Part shown: positions 1 through 6,356 of the stretch, in pieces
Layout of the letters: each line of letters opens with the position of its first letter
How positions within the stretch are numbered: position 1 is the first letter of the stretch
Origin: an uncultured Clostridia bacterium
Lineage (GTDB): Bacteria > Bacillota > Clostridia > Oscillospirales > CAG-272
DNA: 6,356 nt
Assembly: GCA_904501765.1 (NCBI GenBank)
Contig: CAJGCM010000123.1
Coordinates: 1 to 6,356 of the forward strand
Direction of reading: 5' to 3'
Notes under the pieces: generated by a model
Database searches by the model: none
What the model saw: only the letters and a program-made list of their open reading frames with translations
What the model was told of the DNA's origin: nothing
Program-made: the position numbers and the translations under genes

Positions 1-1071
1 CTTGCAGAGCTTAAGAACCAGCTAAGAATAGACGAGGCTAAGGAGAGAGTCACCGATCTCGAACGTGAAACTATGGTTCAGGATTTTTGGAACGATGCCG
101 AAAAATCCTCGAAGAAGCTTCAGGAAATAAAGCAGCTTAAGGACAAGGTTGAGAGCTACGAGGAGCTTTGCGCAAAGCTTGAAGACACACTTACCCTTTG
201 CGAGATGGCAATAGAGGCAAACGACGAGGACTCGGTGGAGGAGGTTGTTTCCGAAACCGAATATATAGAGAGCGAGGCGGAGAAAAAGCGCATTGAGGTG
301 CTTCTCTCCGGTCCCTACGATAAGAATAACGCAATTCTCTCGTTTCACCCGGGAGCCGGCGGTACAGAGGCTCAGGACTGGGCGTCTATGCTTTACAGGC
401 TCTATACGAGATGGGGCGAGGCTCACGGCTTTAACGTTAAGCTTGTCGACTGGCTTGACGGTGACGAGGCGGGAATAAAGTCAGCCACCATTATGGTTGA
501 AGGTATCAACGCTTACGGTTACCTTAAAAGCGAAAACGGTGTTCACCGCTTAGTGCGTGTGTCCCCCTTCGATGCCTCAGGGCGCAGACATACGTCCTTT
601 GCATCAGTTGAGGTTATGCCAGAATTTGACGATGACGATTCTATCGTTATAAAAGACGAGGATATGGAAATCACCGCCCACCGTTCAAGCGGCGCCGGAG
701 GTCAGCACATAAACAAAACCGACTCTGCAATCAGAATCGTTCACAAGCCTACGGGAATCGTCGTTGGCTGCCAGACAGAAAGAAGCCAGCTTCAAAACAA
801 GGAAACGGCTATCAAAATGCTGAAAGCAAAGCTTATGGAAATAAAGCTCCGCGAGAAGCTTGACAGAATAGAGGATATTCAGGGTAACAAAGCTAATATA
901 GAATGGGGTAGCCAGATACGAAGCTACGTATTTATGCCCTACACTCTCGCCAAGGATACGAGAACCGGCTATGAGGATGGAAATATCGACAAGGTTATGG
1001 ACGGAGAAATAGACGGCTTCATTAACGCATACCTTAAGGACCTTTCCAAAAACGGAGAGGAAAACAAATAA
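1..1071 (+). CDS. prfB: Peptide chain release factor 2 (RF2), 5'-truncated by window edge
   Basis: RF2 recognises UGA and UAA stop codons in the ribosomal A site and triggers hydrolysis of peptidyl-tRNA; it acts in the cytoplasm. The open frame runs from base 1 with 356 residues visible. The N-terminal part is an acidic, coiled-coil-like helical domain. The stop-recognition tripeptide SPF, specific to RF2 and not RF1, is at visible residues 188-190 (562-570). The catalytic GGQ loop, in the context GAGGQHINKT, is at 233-235 (697-705). Both motifs sit 17 residues earlier than in the 365-residue E. coli protein as I recall its numbering, so about 17 residues are missing upstream. The ATG at 73 is internal (Met of TMVQDFWND) and is not the start. 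The frame is uninterrupted across the codon where many prfB genes carry an in-frame UGA frameshift; here that codon pair is CTA AGA. The gene ends at TAA 1069-1071 and is followed at once by a terminator. Confidence 0.97.
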   Translation, partial: LAELKNQLRIDEAKERVTDLERETMVQDFWNDAEKSSKKLQEIKQLKDKVESYEELCAKLEDTLTLCEMAIEANDEDSVEEVVSETEYIESEAEKKRIEVLLSGPYDKNNAILSFHPGAGGTEAQDWASMLYRLYTRWGEAHGFNVKLVDWLDGDEAGIKSATIMVEGINAYGYLKSENGVHRLVRVSPFDASGRRHTSFASVEVMPEFDDDDSIVIKDEDMEITAHRSSGAGGQHINKTDSAIRIVHKPTGIVVGCQTERSQLQNKETAIKMLKAKLMEIKLREKLDRIEDIQGNKANIEWGSQIRSYVFMPYTLAKDTRTGYEDGNIDKVMDGEIDGFINAYLKDLSKNGEENK

Positions 1072-1073
1072 AT

Positions 1074-1130
1074 AAAAAGCTGCCTTATCGGGTGTTAATT
1101 TCACACCTGTACGGCAGCTTTCTTTATTTT
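1074..1130. terminator. Intrinsic terminator between convergent genes, probably bidirectional
   Basis: A two-part hairpin begins a few bases after the prfB stop. The outer stem is nine perfect pairs (AAAGCTGCC at 1076-1084 with GGCAGCTTT at 1113-1121). Above a small internal loop an upper stem of seven pairs forms (1089-1095 with 1103-1109, one G-T pair) around a seven-base loop. On the plus strand it is followed by TTTCTTTATTTT. On the minus strand it is followed by TTTTTATTTATTT, which is the better T-tract. It can therefore end prfB from the left and the peptidase-glycosidase operon from the right. Confidence 0.85.
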
Positions 1131-1246
1131 GAAATTTTGTTTTTCGGGGCAATCCACTTATACCCAAAAAGACTTCGAGAGTCGGCTCAATCTTCGGTTT
1201 CCATTGTCTTAATCGACAGTCAAGTCACCCTGGCAAAGGCTTTAAG
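1131..1246. other. Intergenic segment of unknown role, with weak hairpins
   Basis: This is the stretch between the terminator and the glycosidase stop codon. I see no credible coding frame in it. It can form small hairpins: TTTTT plus GGG (1140-1149) against CCC plus AAAAA (1163-1170) with one bulged base, and GACT against AGTC (1171-1174 with 1180-1183). Read on the minus strand, the second is followed by five Ts and could be a weak first terminator for the glycosidase gene. The remainder shows no motif I recognise. It forms the 3' untranslated region of the minus-strand operon if transcription continues to the terminator at 1074-1130. Confidence 0.4.
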
Positions 1247-4021
1247 CTACTCTGTAAGCCCCATATGAACCAGCTGGATTTTGTCGGTAAAATCGTCCCT
1301 TACGTCGTGACACGCCTCGTAGGCTTTGCCCTCTATCGGGGCAAATACGCAGGCTTCTCTGTAAAAGCTTGCGGGGGTTACCCAGAACAGCTCTCCGTCT
1401 GTATGATGGAAGGGACCTTGCATATTCCTTAAGTTGTTCTTAAGGGTAAGCTCGAAGACGTTATCCCCCACCTTGAGATACGAGGATATATCTACCTCAT
1501 AAGGCGGATAAAGCTTGGTTGCCACGTGCTTTCCGTTAACCTTAAGGGCTACTGAATTTATGCCCCTGCCGAGGAGTGTAACCTTTTTGTCTGTGTCGGT
1601 TACGGAAATAACCTTTTCAAGTACAATTTCTCCTGCAAATTCCGCAAAGCCTGATTCCGACAGTCTTCCCACGTCGACTACCTCGGGCATCGGTGCTATA
1701 TGAGGAGGTTCTGTTATTGCGTATGCATCACGAGGCAATTCCTCCACGCCCGAGCTGATTTCGGAGCCGAAATTACCGACGACGTATATCTGCTCTATTT
1801 CCATATCGTAGCTTAAGGTGTTTTTCATAGATTCAAACGCCCAGGAGTTGGAAAGATGCTCGTAGGTTTCCTCACTTTGAGATATTGAGGAGCGGAATTC
1901 TATTACGTTTTCCCCGACACGGGTAAGGGGTACGATATCAATAAGCTTGAAGCTCGTATCTATAAAGCTGCCCACGGGGGTGTTGTCAATCGGCTCTCCG
2001 TTCAAGGTTATTTCGAATATTTCAGGGGTTTCGGTGCAAAGGAAGAGCTTTTCGGGAATGCTCTTCACGACAAACTTATACCTCTGATAAAGCTTCACCT
2101 CACGGCGCAATTCGTTTATTCTTGGAAGAATATCAAGAACGTATCCGTTTTTGTGAAGCTCACCGCCGTCAATACTCCAATCGCACCTGTCAAGGGTAAT
2201 GGAATTGTAGCTTGTGTCCTTAACCCTCCACTCGCCGAGAAGCGAAAGTGTATCGAGGCACTTTCCTTCAGGCATTTTTTCTCTCGGATCGTGGGTATCG
2301 ATAAGTACGAGGCTTTCATAGGGAGCGAATTTATAGCTGCCAAAGAATGGCGAGGTGGTGCCGTCCTCAATGTTAAGAACGAGGTTTCCTCTTGAGAATG
2401 TTGCACAAAGGGGCATGTTATCCGTGTTTACAAAATAATGAACGTCAAAGTCTTCATACTCACGCTTCGTATAAGTAAGTCTTGACGGCTCTGTTATAGG
2501 GTTGGGAGCGATTTCGTCAGCGGTAGTGACAACACCGCCTGCCGCCTTGAATTTCTCTATAAGAGCAAGAGTTTCTGGCAGAAGGTACAAATACTCGGGA
2601 ATAATTACCTTTTTGTATCGCATCTGACCGACAACGAGCTCACTACCCACAACGGACCCGTGGCGCATCATTAAAGTTTCGTCGCCTAAATGGAATATTA
2701 TATGCTTATCCTCGAGCTTACGAATCACCTGAAGGAGCTTTTCGTTGTAACCGTTTATCCTGTTTTGGGTCTGCTCTTTTTTATCGTTATCGTATCCGTC
2801 GTAAATTGCCCATACGGTAGACTGCGGCTGAATAACGAGAGTATCTGCGGGAATACGTCCCTCACAAAGGAGCTTTCCTACCCTTGACATACTGTCAAAG
2901 AACTGCTTCATATCGCTCCACCAGGGCTGCTGATAATACATAGCGGGGGGATAATCTCTTTTGCGTATTCCGCGTAACGAATAACCCTCAAGGTGAGTGC
3001 ATAAAAGATTAACACCTCTTACCATCTGCCACTCGTACATTCTTTTAAGCTCAGCGTGAGACACGTTATGACCTGCCAGGGCATAGGTTTCGGCAAGCAC
3101 CTGCTTCTTGCCCAGCTGAGCTGCGGCGGAGCCTACCGATATAGCGTTAAGGCAATCGTACACGTCCCTGCCAAGCCAGTCCATGCCCGGTATTGTAAAA
3201 TACTCGTAATGGGGCATAAGAGCGCCGTTTGAGGTAAGCTGAACCTCCATATTGTCTTCGCAGGCAAAGTGACCTGTGAACTGGTAGCCGTGGCTTACGC
3301 AAAAATCGTAAATCGGCTTCATAAAATTAAGAGAGAAGCACTCGGTTGTAAGCTTCCAGAAATCGACACGGGTCTTTATGTATTCGCCTTCGTCAAAGAA
3401 AAGCTCGTTAATTCTGTCAAGTAGCGAATAACCGTATCGCTCGGCAAACAAGTCTATAAAGGGGAAACTCCAGGGGTAGCCTGTGGTCCTGTATATCTGC
3501 GGCTCGTCGGTAAAGAATCCTTTTATTCTGTTGCCGAATTTATCATAGTACGCTTGATATATCTCTTCAATGAAGCGCTCGGTAACCTTTTTATCAAGAA
3601 CGTCCACGTAGAAGGGGTTAACCTCGTAGTAATAGCGGTAACCGTTCTTTACAAGAACCGTTTTGCCATTTTGCTCTCCGCTCTCGGAAAACGGCTCGAC
3701 GTGCAGCACCTTTTGCTGATATTCTTCTCCAAGTCCGTTAACCTTACCGCCTCCGAAGCCTGAGGGCCAGCCATTTTCGTCATATGCCCAGGGGAACATT
3801 CCCAGGGAATTGCCCTCGTCGGTTGCCGCCTCAACGTTATCAAACCACTCCTCGGACATATATTCGGTAAGAAGACCGCCTCTTGCGTGCATAAAATAGC
3901 CGCCTATTCCTGCCTCGTTCATTATATGAACCTGTCGGCGAGTTTCCTCGGTATCAAGCTTCTCGTTCCAGCTCCAGAAGGGAATGGGACGGTATTTATT
4001 TTCTATTTCGGTGAATTTCAT
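1247..4021 (-). CDS. GH106-like glycoside hydrolase (alpha-L-rhamnosidase-related), no signal peptide
   Basis: The 924-residue product is best matched to the Glyco_hydro_106 family, whose characterised members remove alpha-L-rhamnose from plant or bacterial glycans. The clearest signature is N-terminal: RPIPFWSWNEKLD (11-23), GIGGYFMHARGGL (38-50), then SEEWF (56-60) and YDENGWPSGFGGG (80-92), the start of the (beta/alpha)8 catalytic barrel. Conserved-looking acidic positions within the barrel are E173 in FFTDEPQ, E311 in VLAETYA and E345 in THLEGYS; which of them are catalytic is not settled here. The C-terminal third is beta-rich, with galactose-binding-like repeats (ITLNGEPID near 671; VALKVNGKHV to VGDNVFELTL, 824-860). 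The N-terminus has no hydrophobic leader, so it appears cytoplasmic, unlike the secreted or periplasmic Bacteroides members. Its ATG overlaps the stop of the upstream peptidase by four bases (ATGA), so the two are one operon. Substrate is not deducible; rhamnosidase is the family default, and some related proteins are uncharacterised. Confidence 0.72.
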   Translation of the reverse strand: MKFTEIENKYRPIPFWSWNEKLDTEETRRQVHIMNEAGIGGYFMHARGGLLTEYMSEEWFDNVEAATDEGNSLGMFPWAYDENGWPSGFGGGKVNGLGEEYQQKVLHVEPFSESGEQNGKTVLVKNGYRYYYEVNPFYVDVLDKKVTERFIEEIYQAYYDKFGNRIKGFFTDEPQIYRTTGYPWSFPFIDLFAERYGYSLLDRINELFFDEGEYIKTRVDFWKLTTECFSLNFMKPIYDFCVSHGYQFTGHFACEDNMEVQLTSNGALMPHYEYFTIPGMDWLGRDVYDCLNAISVGSAAAQLGKKQVLAETYALAGHNVSHAELKRMYEWQMVRGVNLLCTHLEGYSLRGIRKRDYPPAMYYQQPWWSDMKQFFDSMSRVGKLLCEGRIPADTLVIQPQSTVWAIYDGYDNDKKEQTQNRINGYNEKLLQVIRKLEDKHIIFHLGDETLMMRHGSVVGSELVVGQMRYKKVIIPEYLYLLPETLALIEKFKAAGGVVTTADEIAPNPITEPSRLTYTKREYEDFDVHYFVNTDNMPLCATFSRGNLVLNIEDGTTSPFFGSYKFAPYESLVLIDTHDPREKMPEGKCLDTLSLLGEWRVKDTSYNSITLDRCDWSIDGGELHKNGYVLDILPRINELRREVKLYQRYKFVVKSIPEKLFLCTETPEIFEITLNGEPIDNTPVGSFIDTSFKLIDIVPLTRVGENVIEFRSSISQSEETYEHLSNSWAFESMKNTLSYDMEIEQIYVVGNFGSEISSGVEELPRDAYAITEPPHIAPMPEVVDVGRLSESGFAEFAGEIVLEKVISVTDTDKKVTLLGRGINSVALKVNGKHVATKLYPPYEVDISSYLKVGDNVFELTLKNNLRNMQGPFHHTDGELFWVTPASFYREACVFAPIEGKAYEACHDVRDDFTDKIQLVHMGLTE

Positions 4022-5292
4022 ATCAGTTCTCCTTTTATTATTTGATGAAGCCTTTCAGGGTCGATTCTTTTCTTGTTACCTTTTACAGTTACAGTAAGAT
4101 TATCGGGGGTAAAAATCATCTCCGCCGCTTCTCGTATATCCTCTCCGCTAACTGAGGCATAAGCATCCCTTCTCTCCGAGATGCCGCTATAACCAAGTTC
4201 CATTATATGATTGTCATAGGCAAGGGTAAAGTTCGATTCCCGCGCATCGTCGCACAGCATAAAGGCATTGGTAACGTACCCCGCCTTCATACACTCCTCC
4301 TCATCGAGCGCCTTTCGTTTAAGTGAGGCGAGCAGCTCACAAACAAGCTTTACGGCACCGTACAGCTCCCGCTCCTTAACTTCGAAGGAAAAATAAAAAC
4401 TACCTATGTTTCTGTATCTTTCCACAGCGCCAGAGGTATCGTAAAACAGACCTCTTTTCTCACTCATTTCCATAAAGAGCTTTGACGTGTATCCTGCCAG
4501 CAGAATATCGTACAAAAGGTCGGTTACCGGAACGGATAGCCTACTCATATCAAGGTCAAAGCTAAACCTTACCATAGTGTAATCGGCGCTTTTTATATAC
4601 ACGCCTGCGTCCCTTTTTCCGAATTTCTCGGGAACGGGCGCTATATTTCTGCGGCAATCACCTGAGGGCAGCTCCCATTTATCGGCAAGCTCCCCAAGCA
4701 GCTGTATATCCCGGTCACAGAAGGCGCCGGTCACGTAAAAGAATACGTTCTCCTTTGTGAAAACTTTTTTTCTGAACCTCTCAAGACTTGCCTTGTTTAC
4801 TCTGTCCACCGAAGAATTCGTGCCAACTATGGAATAAGAAAGAGGGGTTCCCTCAAATACGATTTTATTAGTAAAGGAGGCTAATGTATTTTTATCGTCG
4901 CTCTCCCTGATTTCCGCTTTTATTCTGCGTCGCTCCGCTGATATATCCTCGGACGTGAGGATTATAGGTGAGAAAATACTCGTGATAAGCTTCGCTCCCT
5001 CACCGAAATTTTCCTTTGCTCCGCTTACGTAAAACTGTATCATTTCGCTAAAGGTAGAGGCGTTGAAATCCACCCCGAGCCCATCAAGGGTTGGATACAG
5101 CTCACCGCCCATAGCCGCATTCACGTTTCTTATGGCTATGTGCTCGAAAAAGTGTGATATTCCGCTCTCCCTCTCGTCCTCATACATACATCCCGCCTTT
5201 ACAAATAGGGATATATAAAAGCTATTCAAGGCGGGATTTTTATAGCTGTATATATCTATTCCGCCGCTGGTTTTATAGTGGCTTTCCTTCAA
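4018..5292 (-). CDS. M16-family zinc metallopeptidase (insulinase/processing-peptidase type)
   Basis: M16 peptidases are clan ME zinc enzymes that degrade or trim peptides. The inverted zinc motif HFFEH is intact (4018-5373 frame numbering, H74-F-F-E77-H78), and a third ligand candidate, E154 in AERRRIKAEI, lies 76 residues after the second His, the spacing known for this family. A second, non-catalytic M16 domain follows, with the typical SKLFMEMSEKRGLFY segment (297-311) that carries the conserved Arg/Tyr region. The open frame extends back to a TTG at 5373, giving 451 residues, but a near-consensus promoter occupies 5373-5345, so the first 17 or more of those codons would not be in the mRNA. 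I prefer the TTG at 5292-5290, preceded by GGCGAGGT, giving 424 residues that begin just before the first conserved beta strand (SGGIDIYSYKNPALNSFYISLFVKAG). Other starts are TTG 5373 and ATG 5346. There is no signal peptide, so it is likely cytoplasmic. No partner M16 gene is adjacent; the next gene in the operon is the GH106-like glycosidase. Confidence 0.88.
   Translation of the reverse strand: MKESHYKTSGGIDIYSYKNPALNSFYISLFVKAGCMYEDERESGISHFFEHIAIRNVNAAMGGELYPTLDGLGVDFNASTFSEMIQFYVSGAKENFGEGAKLITSIFSPIILTSEDISAERRRIKAEIRESDDKNTLASFTNKIVFEGTPLSYSIVGTNSSVDRVNKASLERFRKKVFTKENVFFYVTGAFCDRDIQLLGELADKWELPSGDCRRNIAPVPEKFGKRDAGVYIKSADYTMVRFSFDLDMSRLSVPVTDLLYDILLAGYTSKLFMEMSEKRGLFYDTSGAVERYRNIGSFYFSFEVKERELYGAVKLVCELLASLKRKALDEEECMKAGYVTNAFMLCDDARESNFTLAYDNHIMELGYSGISERRDAYASVSGEDIREAAEMIFTPDNLTVTVKGNKKRIDPERLHQIIKGELI
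4028..4034 (-). promoter_or_regulatory. Ribosome binding site of the glycosidase gene
   Basis: On the minus strand AAGGAGA lies six bases before the ATG at 4021-4019, close to ideal. It lies inside the last codons of the M16 peptidase gene. A strong independent site within an ATGA overlap allows both reinitiation and direct initiation, and it fixes the start of the glycosidase. Confidence 0.85.
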
Positions 5293-5302
5293 TTGTACAA
5301 AA

Positions 5303-5309
5303 CCTCGCC
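5303..5309 (-). promoter_or_regulatory. Ribosome binding site supporting the TTG start at 5292
   Basis: The minus strand reads GGCGAGG followed by ten bases and then TTG (5292-5290). GAGGT can pair with the 3' end of 16S rRNA at a spacing of about nine. The earlier in-frame starts at 5373 (TTG) and 5346 (ATG) have no good site: nothing precedes the first, and AAGGAT lies too far from the second. Confidence 0.55.
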
Positions 5310-5344
5310 TTTCTGAAGATTTATAATACCTGCGTATCAATGCC

Positions 5345-5373
5345 ATTATAGCATATAGCTTATCCTTTTTCAA
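5345..5373 (-). promoter_or_regulatory. Sigma-A promoter of the peptidase-glycosidase operon
   Basis: On the minus strand there is TTGAAA (5373-5368), a 17-base spacer, and TATAAT (5350-5345). The spacer ends in TGC, giving an extended -10 (TGnTATAAT). Five of six bases match the -35 consensus and six of six match the -10, at optimal spacing. Transcription would begin near 5338-5337, leaving a leader of about 45 bases to the TTG at 5292. Upstream is an A-rich stretch (roughly 5374-5424) that could act as an UP element. Confidence 0.8.
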
Positions 5374-5424
5374 GCAGATTTATATAGATTTCGCCTTTTA
5401 TTCTTCCTTTTTTCTTCTTTATAA

Positions 5425-5455
5425 ATTATAGGCTGCTGCGTGTTTTCCATAACAA
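5425..5455 (-). promoter_or_regulatory. Possible second, weaker upstream promoter
   Basis: The minus strand carries a perfect TATAAT at 5430-5425, with TTGTTA at 5455-5450 as the nearest -35-like hexamer. The spacing is 19 bases, longer than optimal, so this is a weak candidate. If used, its transcript would include the TTG 5373 and ATG 5346 alternative starts of the peptidase. Confidence 0.25.
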
Positions 5456-5460
5456 AATTC

Positions 5461-5493
5461 TAAGCCCGAGCAAAAAATTCTCACCCGGGCTTA
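5461..5493 (-). terminator. Intrinsic terminator of the acyl-CoA synthetase gene
   Basis: It lies 17 bases beyond the TAA stop of the acyl-CoA synthetase. TAAGCCCG (5493-5486 on the minus strand) pairs with CGGGCTTA (5468-5461) over eight bases, and further weaker G-T and A-T pairs can extend the stem. GAATTTTGTT follows, a short T-tract. It separates this gene from the peptidase-glycosidase operon, which has its own promoter. Confidence 0.78.
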
Positions 5494-5510
5494 CCTGTTT
5501 GAATAACAGC

Positions 5511-6356
5511 TTAATCTATCTTCTTATCTATCTTGTATCTGATTATTTTTCTTGAGGTGTTCTTGATAAATTCTTCATTTCTTATTTTAACCTTGCCGAC
5601 GCATTTATAAGAAACGTTCTTCGCATTTATCTTCTTAACCTCTTCCTCAAAGTAGCTCTGGGCGTCCTCGATATTGTGAAGCTTCAGCGCATCAAAATCG
5701 GGATAAATTTCAGCAACGATTACTTCTTTCGTGGGGTCGCTTACCGACTCACCTGCGTAAACCGCAACCTCGTTTACTCCATATATCCCCTGTATATCAG
5801 TTTCGATTTCCTCTGGGTATACGTTTTTACCGTTAGAGAAGATAATCAGGTTTTTGCTTCTTCCGGTGATATAAATCCAGTCGTCCTTGCCGTCCTTTTC
5901 AATTCTTCCGAGGTCCCCTGTATGGAAGAAGCCATCCTCGTCAATTACAGCACGGGTTGCCGCCTCTTCACCGTAATAGCCAAGCATCACGTTAGGACCT
6001 CTGTAACAGATCTCACCCTCACCGTTTTCGTTGGGGTTGTCTATTTTCACCTCGCCGCCTATGATGGGAAGTCCGACAGAGCCCTTTTTGCGGCACTCGT
6101 TTCTGTTACAGGAAATCAGGGGCGCGCATTCCGTAATACCGTAGCCGTTAAGAATTACGACACCGATGGACTCGAAGAAATCAATAATAGCCTGGTTAAG
6201 AGCTGCGCCGCCGCAGATTATCATCTGAAGCTCGCCGCCAAAGTTGGAAAGCACAGACTCGCCAAAGAGCTTTTTACGCAAATCGATGCCGAACTTGCGC
6301 AGGAAATTGGAAATTTTGATACCCTTATTCAGGGTCTTAAGCTTTCCGCTCTTCTC
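5511..6356 (-). CDS. Long-chain acyl-CoA synthetase (AMP-forming), C-terminal part; 5' end outside window
   Basis: This enzyme activates fatty acids to acyl-adenylate and then to acyl-CoA, feeding lipid synthesis or recycling of exogenous fatty acids; it is usually cytoplasmic or membrane-associated. The frame is open to the window edge, giving 281 visible residues of a protein that is normally about 550-650 long. Adenylate-forming motifs appear in order: CGGAAL (48-53), NGYGITECAP (70-79), YRGPNVMLGYY (118-128), FFHTGDLG (143-150), then YITGRSKNLIIFSNGKNVYPEEIE (162-185), the hinge to the C-terminal domain. The C-terminal catalytic lysine is K270 in NTSRKIIR. The overall pattern resembles FAA1-type ligases rather than short-chain or amino-acid-activating enzymes, though chain length cannot be read from this fragment. 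The TTG at 6281 is internal, since the reading frame and family similarity continue upstream of it. The gene ends at TAA 5513-5511. Confidence 0.9.
   Translation of the reverse strand, partial: EKSGKLKTLNKGIKISNFLRKFGIDLRKKLFGESVLSNFGGELQMIICGGAALNQAIIDFFESIGVVILNGYGITECAPLISCNRNECRKKGSVGLPIIGGEVKIDNPNENGEGEICYRGPNVMLGYYGEEAATRAVIDEDGFFHTGDLGRIEKDGKDDWIYITGRSKNLIIFSNGKNVYPEEIETDIQGIYGVNEVAVYAGESVSDPTKEVIVAEIYPDFDALKLHNIEDAQSYFEEEVKKINAKNVSYKCVGKVKIRNEEFIKNTSRKIIRYKIDKKID

Noticed and set aside
22..426. 134-codon open frame on the minus strand opposite the prfB N-terminal domain
   Set aside because: It is a shadow of a well-supported gene; the translated product is low-complexity hydrophobic sequence with no family resemblance.
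73..1071. prfB starting at ATG 73
   Set aside because: The same frame is open to base 1, and residues upstream of 73 align without gaps to the RF2 N-terminal helix, so the ATG is internal.
685..1167. 160-codon open frame on the minus strand across the prfB 3' end
   Set aside because: It is antisense to the GGQ and C-terminal region of prfB, shows no recognisable protein, and spans the terminator hairpin.
2116..2406. Overlapping open frames on both strands inside the glycosidase gene
   Set aside because: They lie wholly within the continuous 924-codon frame, whose translation is coherent throughout.
5374..5424. Possible small gene in the purine-rich leader (AGGA-like runs on the minus strand)
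   Set aside because: No start codon follows at a suitable distance; the only nearby ATG (in TATATGCTATAA) is followed by a stop after two codons.
5511..5570. Acyl-CoA synthetase C-terminal motif reads NTSRK rather than the classical TxSGK
   Set aside because: The catalytic lysine is kept, and an Arg in place of the Gly is, as I recall, common in FAA1-type ligases of Firmicutes, so this is not a sign of an inactive enzyme.

Overview
The window looks like chromosomal DNA from a low-to-mid GC anaerobic Firmicute of the Clostridia type. This is inferred from the strong Shine-Dalgarno sequences, a consensus sigma-A promoter with an extended -10, compact intrinsic terminators, and the mix of release factor 2, a GH106-like glycosidase and an acyl-CoA ligase. 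I cannot place it more precisely. I see no mobile element, CRISPR array, tRNA or rRNA.

Layout. Positions 1-1071 (+) hold almost all of prfB (peptide chain release factor 2). About 17 N-terminal residues lie upstream of the window. A hairpin at 1074-1130 closes prfB, and because it has T-rich flanks on both sides it probably also stops transcription arriving from the opposite strand. The remaining genes are all on the minus strand. Reading in that direction there is first the 3' part of a long-chain acyl-CoA synthetase (6356-5511, its 5' end outside the window), followed by a hairpin terminator at 5461-5493. A new transcription unit then starts from a near-consensus promoter (5373-5345). It encodes an M16-family zinc peptidase (best start TTG at 5292, end 4018) and a 924-residue GH106-like glycoside hydrolase (4021-1247). 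These two genes overlap in an ATGA, so they are co-transcribed and probably translationally coupled.

How they work together. prfB and the acyl-CoA ligase are independent neighbours. The peptidase and glycosidase form a two-gene operon. Neither has a recognisable signal peptide, so both appear cytoplasmic, which suggests turnover of imported glycan or glycopeptide fragments, but that is inference. The main points worth a second look are this operon pair, the prfB gene that lacks the usual programmed frameshift at the homologous codon, the promoter that overlaps the apparent N-terminus of the peptidase, and an unexplained intergenic segment at about 1131-1246. I found no convincing evidence of a wholly new system.
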